A DNA stretch of 64,000 nt, from assembly GCF_017377775.1 (NCBI RefSeq), contig NZ_JAFVLN010000011.1, positions 186,001-250,000 of the forward strand, read 5' to 3'. Positions 17,714 through 26,410 of this stretch are shown piece by piece. This DNA is from Streptomyces sp. VRA16 Mangrove soil (lineage in GTDB: Bacteria; Actinomycetota; Actinomycetes; Streptomycetales; Streptomycetaceae). How positions within the stretch are numbered: position 1 is the first letter of the stretch; each line of letters starts with the position of its first letter. Made by a program: the position numbers and the translations under genes. The notes below the pieces were generated by a model. It saw nothing but the letters and a program-made list of their open reading frames with translations, did not search any database and was not told where the DNA came from.

Positions 17714-19264
17714 TCAGTGGTGCAGGTGATCACCGGATCCACCGGGGGCCGTCCCGGCGGCCCGCTGCCCCCTGTCGACCACCACGAACTGCCCCATCAT
17801 GCCGCCGTCCTCGTGGTAGAGCAGATGGCAGTGGAACATGTACGGGGTGCTCGGATCGGCGAACTCGGGGCCGCCGTCGAAGCGCAGCGCCAGCCTCACC
17901 GTCGTACCGCTGGGCACGAACACGGTGTCCTTGCGCCCGCGCAACTCCACCGGCGGCTTCTTCCCGTTCACCGACACCACCCGGAACTGCACGTCGTGGA
18001 CGTGGAAGTTGTGCGGCATCCCGTTGCCGTTGTGGACCGTCCACACCTCGGTGGTGCCGCGGGTGACCGTCTCGTCGATCCGGTTCATCGACATCGCGCG
18101 CCCGTTGATGCCGCTCATCCGCAGATCGAACCAGCGCGAGCGCACCGCGTCCGCGGGATCGGGCAGCTCCGGAGCGGCCAGCCGGGACGGGACGCCGGGG
18201 GAGGGGCGCAGCGTCCGGGCCGCCCTCAGTTGCAGCACGTCGAACGAGTCGTCCCCGCCGTTGAACCGCCGCTGCCACGCGTCCCCGTAGTCGCCCTGCG
18301 GGAAGCTGCGCAGCACGGTCCGCTCGCCGGGCCGCATCCGCACCACGATCTCGGCCCGCTCGCCCGGCGACAGCTGGATCCGGTCCAGCGCGGCCGGCCG
18401 GCCGAGGAGCCCGCCGTCGGTGCCGACGAGCGCGAACTTCCGCCCGTCCGAGAAACCGAAGTCGTACGTCCGCGCGGTCGACGCGTTCAGCAGCCGCAGC
18501 CGTACGCGCTCGTCGCGCACGACCTTGTACGGGTCCAGGGTGCCGTTGACCATCGTGCGGTCGCCCAGGAAGCCCACGTTCTGCATCATCTTGTGCCCGG
18601 AGTCGAGCTTCGCCCCGTCGAACCGCACGTCCTGCACGATCACGGGCAGATCGTCGACCCCGTACTTCTTCGGGAGGGCCAGCCGCGCGCCGCGGGTGTC
18701 GTCGACCAGGAACATCCCGGCGAGCCCGCGCCGCACGTGCTGCTCGGTCTCCCCGTGCGGGTGCGGGTGGTACCAGAGGGTGGCGGCGGGCTGGTCGATC
18801 GTCCAGTGCGGGGCCCAGCGGCCGCCCGGCGCGATCATCTGGTGCGGGCCGCCGTCCATCCGGGCCGGCAGATGCATGCCGTGCCAGTGCACGGTGGACG
18901 CCTCGTCGAGCCCGTTGCGGATCCGCACCTCGACCTTCTCGCCGCGCTTCGCCCGCAGCGTCGGCCCGAGATAACTCCCGTTGAACCCCCAAGTCGGCGT
19001 CCGCACACCGGAGGTGAACTCCGTCGTGCCGCTCTGCATCCGCAGGTCGAAGACGCGCCGCCCGGTCTTCTCGTCGACGTGGGACCGGGCGAGCGGCGGC
19101 ACGGTCAGCTCGTTGCGGAACCCGCCATCGCCCGCGGTGCTCACCTTGGCGCCGCTCCACAGCCACAGCACCCCGCCGCCAATCGCGAGCGCGAGGACGA
19201 CGGTGAGCGAGCCGAGCACGACGAGGACGCGCCTGAGCCGGGACCTGCGGGGCTTCGGAGTCAT
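17714..19264 (-). CDS. membrane-anchored multicopper oxidase
   Basis: About 516 residues with a basic N-terminus and one membrane helix (about residues 12-34), then three cupredoxin domains. All copper-ligand motifs are present: HWHGMHLP, WYHPHPHGETEQHV, PHNFHVHDVQF and the type-1 motif HCHLLYHEDGGMMGQF, where the axial Met follows. It oxidises substrates by one electron each and reduces oxygen to water outside the membrane; possible roles are copper or manganese oxidation or laccase-like activity. I start at the ATG at 19264 because upstream codons (PGRRDARR) lack a signal-like character. Confidence 0.93.
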   Translation of the reverse strand: MTPKPRRSRLRRVLVVLGSLTVVLALAIGGGVLWLWSGAKVSTAGDGGFRNELTVPPLARSHVDEKTGRRVFDLRMQSGTTEFTSGVRTPTWGFNGSYLGPTLRAKRGEKVEVRIRNGLDEASTVHWHGMHLPARMDGGPHQMIAPGGRWAPHWTIDQPAATLWYHPHPHGETEQHVRRGLAGMFLVDDTRGARLALPKKYGVDDLPVIVQDVRFDGAKLDSGHKMMQNVGFLGDRTMVNGTLDPYKVVRDERVRLRLLNASTARTYDFGFSDGRKFALVGTDGGLLGRPAALDRIQLSPGERAEIVVRMRPGERTVLRSFPQGDYGDAWQRRFNGGDDSFDVLQLRAARTLRPSPGVPSRLAAPELPDPADAVRSRWFDLRMSGINGRAMSMNRIDETVTRGTTEVWTVHNGNGMPHNFHVHDVQFRVVSVNGKKPPVELRGRKDTVFVPSGTTVRLALRFDGGPEFADPSTPYMFHCHLLYHEDGGMMGQFVVVDRGQRAAGTAPGGSGDHLHH

Positions 19265-19392
19265 GCGCCGAGCGTCCCGCCGACCCGGGGCCCGGCACAT
19301 CGGGGACGGCCCCGGAGCCACCCCCGACCTCAACTCCCTTGCCCAGCAAGGGTTTTCCCCTACGAGCCGCTACGAGTCGTTACGGGCCTGAC

Positions 19393-19447
19393 CTCACGAG
19401 CCGTACTTCGCCACGTCCACGTACTCACGAGCCGTACTTCGCCACGT
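19393..19447. repeat. 24-bp direct repeat, period 31, duplicating the end of the MOSC gene
   Basis: Positions 19393-19416 equal 19424-19447 exactly. The second copy holds the last codons and stop of the minus-strand MOSC gene; the first is an extra copy just past its stop. Confidence 0.9.
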
Positions 19448-20093
19448 ACTCTCGCGCCGCCCGCAGCTCCTCCGGGTGCAGCGCGTCGCCCGCCGCGAGC
19501 ATGCGCGCCAGCAGCGACCGCTCCGTCGTCACCGCGCGGAACGCCAGCGCCACCGTCACGTCGTGGTCCGGCCGGTGCACGACCTCGATCGGGTCCCCGG
19601 CCCTGATCTCGCCGGGCTCGATCACCCGCAGATACGCGCCCGCCACCCCCTCCTGCGTGAACCGCTTGACCCAGCCCCGCTCGCCGAGGTGTCCCTGGAA
19701 GGTCCGGCACGGGATCCGGCTGGAGGTCACCTCCAGGACCACGTCAGGCCCGATCCGCCAGCGCTCCCCGATCAGCGCGCCCGTGATGTCGAGGCCCTCG
19801 GTGGTGAGGTTCTCGCCGAAGCCGCCGCTGGGGATCGCCCGCCCCAGGGCACGCTCCCAGGTGTCCAGGTCCTCGCGCGCGTACGCGTACACGGCCTGGT
19901 CGTCGCCGCCGTGGTGCCGCTTCTCGCACACCGCGTCCCCGGCGAGGCCGCTCCCGCCGATCCCCTTCGGGCCCGGCGCGGACACGTGCACGGGACCCTC
20001 GACCGGCTGCTTGTCGATGCCGGTGACGCCGTCGACCTGGTCGGTGTAGTCGACTGACTTCGCGCGGCCCAGATTGAGAGACAGAAGCTTCAT
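19425..20093 (-). CDS. MOSC-domain protein, YiiM-like
   Basis: A 222-residue MOSC (Mo-cofactor sulfurase C-terminal) protein. It has GGSGLAGDAVCEKRHHGGDDQAVYAYAREDL (quoted only in part as the HHGGDDQAVYAY motif), GGFGENLTTEGLD, and the conserved Cys in SRIPCRTFQGHLG, which in this family serves sulfur or Mo-cofactor chemistry. The C-terminal third (TQEGVAGAYLRV, GDPIEVVHRPDHDVTV) matches the YiiM branch associated with detoxification of N-hydroxylated compounds. ATG at 20093 is chosen; a GTG at 20102 is the alternative. It is divergent to the LysR gene. Confidence 0.9.
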   Translation of the reverse strand: MKLLSLNLGRAKSVDYTDQVDGVTGIDKQPVEGPVHVSAPGPKGIGGSGLAGDAVCEKRHHGGDDQAVYAYAREDLDTWERALGRAIPSGGFGENLTTEGLDITGALIGERWRIGPDVVLEVTSSRIPCRTFQGHLGERGWVKRFTQEGVAGAYLRVIEPGEIRAGDPIEVVHRPDHDVTVALAFRAVTTERSLLARMLAAGDALHPEELRAAREYVAKYGS

Positions 20094-20173
20094 GAGCGGC
20101 ACGCTACGGGACCGTGATCAAAGTCGCCACGCATTATTCGGCGCGATCCCCAAGCTCGACTTATGCTTGAAGG

Positions 20174-21091
20174 GTGATCGAAGCCCGCCACCTCCGTGTC
20201 CTGCGCGCCGTCGCCGCCACCGGCTCCTTCTCGGCGGCCGCCCGCGAGCTGGGGTGCACCCAGCCCGCGGTCAGCCAGCAGATGAAGGCCCTGGAGACCT
20301 CGGCGGGCACCCCGCTGCTCATCCGCACCGGCCGCGAGATGCGGCTGACCCAGGCCGGCGAGGCGCTCGTGCGGCATGCGGCGGGCATCCTTGCCGGACT
20401 CACCGCCGCCGAGGAGGAGGTCGCCGCCATCGCGGGCCTGCGGGCCGGCCGGGTCCGGCTCGTCTCCTTCCCCAGCGGCAGCTCCACGCTCGTGCCGACC
20501 GCGCTCGCCGCCCTGCGCGCCGAGCACCCCGGCACGCGCGTGTCCCTCGTCGAGGCCGAGCCGCCGCGCTCGGTGGAGATGCTGCGCGAGGGCGACTGCG
20601 ACGTGGCCCTGGCGTTCCGCTACAAGGGCGCGCAGGTCGCGGAGGAGTGGGACGACCTGGTCGTCCGTCCGCTGCTCGCCGACCGCCTGGTGGGCCTGGT
20701 CCCCGAGGGGCACCGGCTGGCCTCCGTGGGCGAGAAGGGCTCGGTCACCATCGACGCGTTCGCGGACGAGTCGTGGATCGCGGGCTGCCCGCGCTGCCGC
20801 CGACAGCTGGTCGAGGTGTGCCGGGGCGCCGGGTTCGCCCCGCGCATCGACTTCGCGACGGACGACTACCCGGCGGTGGTCGGACTCGTCGGCGCGGGAC
20901 TCGGGGTTGCCGTACTGCCCGAACTGGCGATCGAGTCCGTTCGGCCCAAGGGTGCACGGACAGTGACCGTCGAACCGGCGGTGCAGCGCGAGATCGTCGC
21001 GCTCACACTGCCCGATCTGGCCCAGGTTCCGGCCGTCGCCGCGACCCTCGATCATCTGGCGCGCGCCGCCGAGAAGGCCGCCGCGCGCTGA
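20174..21091 (+). CDS. LysR-family transcriptional regulator
   Basis: A 305-residue LTTR. The N-terminal winged helix-turn-helix (LRVLRAVAATGSFSAAAREL, CTQPAVSQQMKAL) is followed by a periplasmic-binding-like effector domain (RLVSFPSGSSTLVPTAL, FATDDYPAVVGLVGAGLGVAVLP). The GTG start follows TTGAAGG closely. It is divergent to the MOSC gene with an 80-bp gap, the common arrangement for an LTTR and its target, so control of the MOSC gene is a reasonable inference. Effector unknown. Confidence 0.93.
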   Translation: MIEARHLRVLRAVAATGSFSAAARELGCTQPAVSQQMKALETSAGTPLLIRTGREMRLTQAGEALVRHAAGILAGLTAAEEEVAAIAGLRAGRVRLVSFPSGSSTLVPTALAALRAEHPGTRVSLVEAEPPRSVEMLREGDCDVALAFRYKGAQVAEEWDDLVVRPLLADRLVGLVPEGHRLASVGEKGSVTIDAFADESWIAGCPRCRRQLVEVCRGAGFAPRIDFATDDYPAVVGLVGAGLGVAVLPELAIESVRPKGARTVTVEPAVQREIVALTLPDLAQVPAVAATLDHLARAAEKAAAR

Positions 21092-21149
21092 ACGCGCGCG
21101 TGGGCGCACCGGGTGCGCCCACGGGCTCCGCGATTGAAGAAACGTTCCT

Positions 21150-21491
21150 TCAGCTGTGCGAGGCAGCGGTCGGCGTCGGTCCGCCGCCCGCCGCCGACGC
21201 CGTGACGAGCCGGTTGCGGGCCCGCCCCATCAGCTCTTCGCGCTCATCCTCGGTGAGTCCGCCCCACACCCCGTACGGCTCACGCACCTGTAGGGCGTGA
21301 GCAGCGCACTCCGCGCGCACCGGGCACCTCATGCAGACCTCCTTCGCCGAGTTCTCGCGGGCGCTGCGCGCGGCGCCCCGCTCGCCCTCGGGGTGGAAGA
21401 AGAGAGAGCTGTCGACCCCGCGGCAGGCCGCGAGGAGCTGCCAGTCCCACAGATCTGCGTTCGGTCCGGGAAGGCGGGAGAAATCTGCCAT
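21150..21491 (-). CDS. WhiB-like iron-sulfur transcription factor
   Basis: A 113-residue Wbl protein. Four cysteines (C23, C53, C56, C62; AACRGVD and CMRCPVRAEC) would hold a [4Fe-4S] cluster, and GVWGGLTEDER (about 74-84) is the family beta-turn before the basic DNA-binding tail GRARNRL. Wbl proteins typically bind region 4 of the principal sigma factor and tune development or redox responses. It is divergent to bldM. A ribosome site AAGGGGAC precedes the ATG. The exact Wbl subtype cannot be named with certainty. Confidence 0.93.
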   Translation of the reverse strand: MADFSRLPGPNADLWDWQLLAACRGVDSSLFFHPEGERGAARSARENSAKEVCMRCPVRAECAAHALQVREPYGVWGGLTEDEREELMGRARNRLVTASAAGGGPTPTAASHS

Positions 21492-21721
21492 TGGTGTGTC
21501 CCCTTGTAGCCGTTGTGACGCGGATACGGTGCCCATGACCGTACATCTACTGTCTAAGGAGATGAAAATATGACTCATTGGGAATCTAGCCACAGACACC
21601 AGCAAAAGGGAAGAAAAGGCGCTAAATGGGGCATAGCTTGTGATGAAACCTTGAGGGTCTGCCGCGCTGCCTCCGCCGTGTCCGGCCCCTCACGTAGAGT
21701 GCCGAACTAGGCCGTCCGACC

Positions 21722-21749
21722 CGTAACTCTTTCGAGTGACCATCGTTGA
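21722..21749 (+). promoter_or_regulatory. sigma-BldN-type promoter of bldM
   Basis: CGTAAC (21722-21727) and CGTTGA (21744-21749) are spaced by exactly 16 bp, matching the consensus recognised by the developmental ECF sigma factor BldN. Transcription would start near 21756, about 128 nt before the bldM ATG. This agrees with the known BldN dependence of bldM p1. Confidence 0.88.
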
Positions 21750-21883
21750 GAGTGCGGAGGCGGTTGAAGGAACAAGCGCTCGGGCATCTGTCCGATTGGC
21801 TTGCTGAGTGTCGACCGCACAGGTGACGATTCGTACAAAGCCTGGAGGCTCAAGGTGACGCGCATCAGCTGCGGAGGACGGTC

Positions 21884-22495
21884 ATGACATCCGTCCTCGT
21901 CTGCGACGACTCCCCGCTTGCCCGAGAGGCGCTGCGCCGCGCGGTCGCGACCGTGCCCGGCGTCGAGCGCGTGACGACCGCGGCCAACGGCGAGGAAGTC
22001 CTCCGCCGCTGGGGCGCCGACCGCTCGGACCTGATTCTGATGGACGTACGCATGCCGGGTCTCGGCGGCGTCGAGACCGTGCGGCGGCTGCTCTCGGCCG
22101 ATCCGGGAGCCCGCATCATCATGCTGACCGTGGCCGAGGACCTGGACGGTGTGGCCCTCGCGGTCGCCGCCGGTGCCCGCGGCTATCTGCACAAGGACGC
22201 CTCGCGCGCCGAACTGCGGGCGACGGTGACGCAGGCGCTCGCGGACCCGACGTGGCGGCTGGCCCCGCGCCGGCTCCGGTCGGCCGAGATGGGCGCCGCG
22301 CCCACGCTCACCGCGCGTGAGATCCAGGTCCTGGAAGGCATGAGCCACGGCCGGTCCAACGCGGAGATCGGGCGGGAGCTCTTCCTCTCCGAGGACACGG
22401 TGAAGACGCATGCCCGGCGTTTGTTCAAGAAGCTCGGGGCTTCGGACCGGGCCCACGCGGTGGCTCTGGGCTTCCGCTGGGGTCTGGTTCGGTAG
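21884..22495 (+). CDS. bldM: developmental response regulator BldM
   Basis: The 203-residue orphan response regulator required for aerial hyphae and sporulation in Streptomyces. The N-terminal receiver domain has the Asp pair DD at residues 8-9, Asp54 in LMDVRMPG and Lys in LHKDASR. The C-terminal LuxR-type helix-turn-helix reads LTAREIQVLEGMSHGRSNAE, then DTVKTHARRLFKKL. BldM is known to work as a homodimer and as a heterodimer with WhiI, and phosphorylation is not thought essential. No kinase is adjacent, as expected for an orphan. A sigma-BldN-type promoter lies upstream. Confidence 0.96.
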   Translation: MTSVLVCDDSPLAREALRRAVATVPGVERVTTAANGEEVLRRWGADRSDLILMDVRMPGLGGVETVRRLLSADPGARIIMLTVAEDLDGVALAVAAGARGYLHKDASRAELRATVTQALADPTWRLAPRRLRSAEMGAAPTLTAREIQVLEGMSHGRSNAEIGRELFLSEDTVKTHARRLFKKLGASDRAHAVALGFRWGLVR

Positions 22496-22540
22496 AGCAC
22501 CGCGGGGCTTTGCGCGCCCAGCCGGCTGCGGGTTCGTCGT

Positions 22541-22568
22541 GGCTGGTCGCGCAGTTCCCCGCGCCCCT
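22541..22568 (-). repeat. dispersed 28-bp intergenic repeat (intact copy, inverted)
   Basis: Exact reverse complement of the units at 31507-31534 and 61262-61289. It is followed by a small CGCCCC/CGGGGCG hairpin. It lies in the 339-bp space between bldM and the sigma gene; apart from this and a candidate upstream start for the sigma gene, nothing else is seen there. Confidence 0.85.
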
Positions 22569-22834
22569 GACGGGGCGTAGTCGCCCCCCATGTCAGCGCC
22601 ATACCCTCGTTTCGCGCGGGATGCCGCATCCTTGAAGGTGTGGAGTTCCTCGGGGACGACGAGTCGGGCGAGCAGGGTCAGCGAGAGGGGAGGGCGCAGG
22701 AGATGAGTTCCGGCGCACCTGCCCATAACGCTTCGGGCGCTCCGGGCGCCCCTGGCGCATCGGTCCATAACGCTTCGGTGCACAACCAGGGGCGTGGTGC
22801 CGCGGACCGCGCCTCGGCAGGGCACCATGGATCG

Positions 22835-23422
22835 ATGCGCGACGACGAGGCAGCGGCCCAGCAGGGGGCCATCGGTACGCTCGTCGGCCGCGCCGTCGAC
22901 GGCGACGCGCAGGCGACCCACGACCTGCTCGCGCACGTCCATCCCCTCGCCATCCGGTACTGCCGTACGCGGCTCTCCCGACTGCCGGGGGACGCGCGGC
23001 ACTTCGTCGAGGACCTCGCCCAGGAAGTCTGTGTCGCGGTGCTGCTCGCACTGCCGCGCTACAAGGACACCGGGCGCCCCTTCGAGGCGTTCGTCTTCGC
23101 CATCGCCGCGCACAAGGTCGCGGATCTGCAGCGGGCCGCCATGCGCGGGCCCGGTTCCACGGCGGTGCCCTCCGACGAGATGCCGGAGCGGCCCGACGAC
23201 TCCCTCGGCCCCGAGGAGCGGGCGCTGCTCAGCAGCGACGCCGAATGGGCCAAGAAGCTCCTCGCCAACCTCCCGGAGAACCAGCGGGAGCTGCTCCTGC
23301 TGCGCATCGCCGTCGGGCTCACCGCGGAGGAGACCGGGCAGATGTTGGGGATGTCACCCGGAGCCGTGCGCGTGGCCCAGCACCGGGCTCTCAGCCGCCT
23401 GCGGGCGCTCGCGGAGCAGTAA
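22835..23422 (+). CDS. ECF-type sigma factor, likely the ShbA orthologue
   Basis: A 195-residue sigma-70 family protein. Region 2 covers ATHDLLAHVHPLAIRYCRTR to FVFAIAAHKVADLQRAAM (partly quoted), and region 4 includes LPENQRELLLLRIAVGLTAE followed by GMSPGAVRVAQHRALSRL. Between bldM and guaB, this is where I recall ShbA, the ECF factor reported to drive transcription of the principal sigma gene hrdB in S. griseus; that identity rests on position and memory. An in-frame ATG at 22703 with a better ribosome site (GGGAGGG) would add 44 low-complexity residues, so the start is uncertain. No anti-sigma gene is adjacent. Confidence 0.88.
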   Translation: MRDDEAAAQQGAIGTLVGRAVDGDAQATHDLLAHVHPLAIRYCRTRLSRLPGDARHFVEDLAQEVCVAVLLALPRYKDTGRPFEAFVFAIAAHKVADLQRAAMRGPGSTAVPSDEMPERPDDSLGPEERALLSSDAEWAKKLLANLPENQRELLLLRIAVGLTAEETGQMLGMSPGAVRVAQHRALSRLRALAEQ

Positions 23423-23572
23423 TCGGGCGGTTCGGCCGGGGTAGCACATTTCCCCGGCCGGGTACGTGTGAACGTACAAAGAAAGCCGATGATCTTGGTC
23501 GTGGAATGAGACACGCCCTCTGGCCGTTAGCATGGACACCCGCACCGATCAAGGCCATTTGGAGAAGGTGTC

Positions 23573-25075
23573 ATGACTGCGAACGTCGACGGCGTGCCCG
23601 GCAAATTTGCGACTCTCGGGCTGACCTACGACGACGTGCTGCTGCTGCCGGGCGCGTCCGAGGTTCTCCCGAACGCGGTCGACACCTCGTCCCGGATCTC
23701 CCGCAACGTGCGCGTCAACATCCCGCTGCTCTCCGCGGCGATGGACAAGGTCACCGAGTCCCGCATGGCCATCGCCATGGCGCGGCAGGGCGGCGTCGGC
23801 GTGCTGCACCGCAACCTGTCCGTCGAGGACCAGGTCAACCAGGTCGACCTCGTGAAGCGCTCCGAGTCCGGCATGGTCACCGACCCGATCACGGTGCACC
23901 CGGACGCGACGCTGGCCGAGGCCGACGCGCTGTGCGCCAAGTTCCGCATCTCCGGCGTCCCGGTGACCGACCCGGCGGGCAAGCTGCTCGGCATCGTCAC
24001 CAACCGCGACATGGCCTTCGAGACCGACCGCAGCCGTCAGGTCCGCGAGGTCATGACGCCGATGCCGCTGGTCACCGGCAAGGTCGGCATCTCCGGCGTC
24101 GACGCCATGGAGCTGCTGCGCCGCCACAAGATCGAGAAGCTTCCGCTGGTCGACGACGCCGGTGTGCTCAAGGGCCTCATCACGGTCAAGGACTTCGTGA
24201 AGGCGGAGCAGTACCCGAACGCGGCGAAGGACGCCGAGGGCCGCCTCCTCGTCGGTGCCGCGGTCGGCGCCAGCCCCGAGGCCCTGGAGCGCGCCCAGGC
24301 GCTGGCCGGCGCGGGCGTGGACTTCCTCGTCGTCGACACCTCGCACGGCCACAACAGCAACGCGCTGAGCTGGATGGCGAAGATCAAGTCCGCGGTGAAC
24401 GTGGACGTGATCGGTGGCAACGTCGCGACGCGTGACGGCGCCCAGGCCCTGATCGACGCCGGCGTCGACGGCGTCAAGGTCGGGGTCGGCCCCGGCTCCA
24501 TCTGCACCACTCGCGTCGTCGCCGGTATCGGTGTCCCGCAGGTCACGGCCATCTACGAGGCGGCGCTCGCGGCCCGTGAGGCCGGCGTCCCGGTCATCGG
24601 CGACGGTGGCCTCCAGTACTCCGGCGACATCGGCAAGGCGCTCGCCGCCGGTGCCTCCACCGTGATGCTCGGCAGCCTGCTGGCCGGCTGTGAGGAGTCG
24701 CCCGGCGAGCTGCTCTTCATCAACGGCAAGCAGTTCAAGTCGTACCGCGGCATGGGCTCGCTCGGCGCCATGCAGTCCCGCGGCCAGGGCCGGTCCTACT
24801 CCAAGGACCGCTACTTCCAGGCCGAGGTCGCCTCCGACGACAAGCTCGTGCCCGAGGGCATCGAGGGCCAGGTGCCCTACCGCGGTCCGCTCTCCGCCGT
24901 CCTGCACCAGCTCGTCGGCGGTCTGCGCCAGACGATGGGCTATGTGGGCGCGGCCACCATCGACGAGATGGAGAGCAAGGGCCGCTTCGTCCGGATCACC
25001 TCGGCGGGCCTCAAGGAGAGCCACCCGCACGACATCCAGATGACGGTCGAGGCGCCGAACTACAGCCGTAAGTAA
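23573..25075 (+). CDS. guaB: inosine-5'-monophosphate dehydrogenase
   Basis: IMPDH oxidises IMP to XMP with NAD, the first committed step to GMP. The 500-residue enzyme has a TIM barrel interrupted by two CBS domains (about residues 95-215: ITVHPDATLAEADALC and PLVTGKVGISG), which bind adenine and guanine nucleotides for control. The active-site loop is GVGPGSICTTR with catalytic Cys311, and the flap includes GSLGAMQSRGQGRSYSKDRY. The ATG follows GGAGAAGGTGTC. It is followed by a strong terminator and then a guaB3 paralogue; guaA lies 36 kb downstream. Confidence 0.98.
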   Translation: MTANVDGVPGKFATLGLTYDDVLLLPGASEVLPNAVDTSSRISRNVRVNIPLLSAAMDKVTESRMAIAMARQGGVGVLHRNLSVEDQVNQVDLVKRSESGMVTDPITVHPDATLAEADALCAKFRISGVPVTDPAGKLLGIVTNRDMAFETDRSRQVREVMTPMPLVTGKVGISGVDAMELLRRHKIEKLPLVDDAGVLKGLITVKDFVKAEQYPNAAKDAEGRLLVGAAVGASPEALERAQALAGAGVDFLVVDTSHGHNSNALSWMAKIKSAVNVDVIGGNVATRDGAQALIDAGVDGVKVGVGPGSICTTRVVAGIGVPQVTAIYEAALAAREAGVPVIGDGGLQYSGDIGKALAAGASTVMLGSLLAGCEESPGELLFINGKQFKSYRGMGSLGAMQSRGQGRSYSKDRYFQAEVASDDKLVPEGIEGQVPYRGPLSAVLHQLVGGLRQTMGYVGAATIDEMESKGRFVRITSAGLKESHPHDIQMTVEAPNYSRK

Positions 25076-25094
25076 GCGCTGCTCAGCCCGTGTG

Positions 25095-25126
25095 AGGGGC
25101 GGTCCCGGATTCCCGGGGCCGCCCCT
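25095..25126 (+). terminator. terminator after guaB
   Basis: A 14-bp stem (25095-25108 with 25113-25126, one G-T pair) with a 4-nt loop and a short TTGTT tail, 20 bp after the guaB stop. Confidence 0.88.
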
Positions 25127-25195
25127 TGTTCATGCGTCGGGGATACTGGACGGGCAGGCCCTAGAGGGACCCAGTATGGAAAGGCGCCCCCCAAC

Positions 25196-26320
25196 GTGAC
25201 TGAGATCGAGATCGGGCGCGGCAAGCGCGGCCGCCGCGCGTACGCCTTCGACGACATCGCCGTCGTACCGAGCCGGCGCACCCGCGACCCGAAGGAGGTC
25301 TCGATCGCCTGGCAGATCGACGCCTACCGCTTCGAGCTGCCGTTCCTGGCAGCCCCCATGGACTCCGTGGTCTCCCCGGCCACCGCCATCCGCATCGGTG
25401 AGCTCGGCGGCCTCGGCGTGCTCAACCTCGAAGGTCTGTGGACCCGGTACGAGGACCCGCAGCCGCTGCTCGACGAGATCGCCGAGCTGACGCCCGAGGC
25501 CGCGACCCGCCGCCTCCAGGAGATCTACTCCGCGCCGATCCAGGCCGACCTGATCAAGCAGCGCATCAAGGAGGTCCGCGACTCCGGTGTCGTGACCGCC
25601 GCCGCGCTCTCCCCGCAGCGCACCGCCGAGTTCTCCAAGGCCGTGGTGGACGCGGGCGTCGACCTCTTCGTGATCCGCGGCACCACGGTCTCCGCCGAGC
25701 ACGTCTCCGGCGCCGCCGAGCCGCTGAACCTGAAGCAGTTCATCTACGAGCTCGACGTGCCGGTCATCGTCGGCGGCTGCGCCACGTACACGGCCGCGCT
25801 GCACCTGATGCGCACCGGCGCCGCGGGTGTGCTCGTCGGCTTCGGCGGCGGCGCCGCCCACACGACGCGCAACGTTCTGGGCATCCAGGTGCCGATGGCC
25901 ACCGCCGTCGCCGACGTCGCCGCCGCGCGCCGCGACTACATGGACGAGTCCGGCGGCCGCTACGTGCACGTCATCGCCGACGGCGGCGTGGGCTGGTCCG
26001 GCGACCTGCCCAAGGCCATCGCCTGCGGCGCCGACGCCGTCATGATGGGCTCCCCGCTGGCCCGCGCCACGGACGCGCCCGGCCGCGGTCACCACTGGGG
26101 CATGGAGGCCGTCCACGAGGACGTGCCGCGCGGCAAGAAGGTCGACCTCGGCACGGTCGGCACGACCGAGGAGGTCCTCACCGGCCCGTCGCACACGCCC
26201 GACGGCTCGATGAACTTCTTCGGCGCCCTCAAGCGCGCGATGGCCACCACCGGCTACAGCGAGCTCAAGGAGTTCCAGCGGGTCGAGGTCACGGTCGCGG
26301 ACTCGCAGCATCGCCGCTGA
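25196..26320 (+). CDS. guaB3: GuaB3-family IMP dehydrogenase-related protein
   Basis: A 374-residue TIM-barrel protein of the actinobacterial GuaB3 type, without CBS domains. It keeps the family opening (RAYAFDDIAVVPSRRTRD) and DGGVGWSGDLPKAIACGAD. The catalytic loop, however, reads VLVGFGGGAAHTTRN where IMPDH has a Gly-Ser-x-Cys-Thr-Thr sequence, so the nucleophilic cysteine is missing. Genuine IMPDH activity is therefore unlikely, and the reaction is unknown. It starts at GTG 120 bp after guaB, beyond a terminator, so it probably has its own promoter. Confidence 0.94.
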   Translation: MTEIEIGRGKRGRRAYAFDDIAVVPSRRTRDPKEVSIAWQIDAYRFELPFLAAPMDSVVSPATAIRIGELGGLGVLNLEGLWTRYEDPQPLLDEIAELTPEAATRRLQEIYSAPIQADLIKQRIKEVRDSGVVTAAALSPQRTAEFSKAVVDAGVDLFVIRGTTVSAEHVSGAAEPLNLKQFIYELDVPVIVGGCATYTAALHLMRTGAAGVLVGFGGGAAHTTRNVLGIQVPMATAVADVAAARRDYMDESGGRYVHVIADGGVGWSGDLPKAIACGADAVMMGSPLARATDAPGRGHHWGMEAVHEDVPRGKKVDLGTVGTTEEVLTGPSHTPDGSMNFFGALKRAMATTGYSELKEFQRVEVTVADSQHRR

Positions 26321-26344
26321 CACGCTTTCCGTCCGCGCGTGCGG

Positions 26345-26390
26345 ACATGGGCCGGGCCCCGCCGTTTCTTCGGCGGGGCCCGGCCCATGT
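26345..26390. terminator. bidirectional terminator after guaB3
   Basis: A perfect 20-bp stem (26345-26364 with 26371-26390) with a TTTCTT loop between two convergent genes. Confidence 0.93.
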
Positions 26391-26410
26391 GTATGTGCGT
26401 GCGGCAGGCG

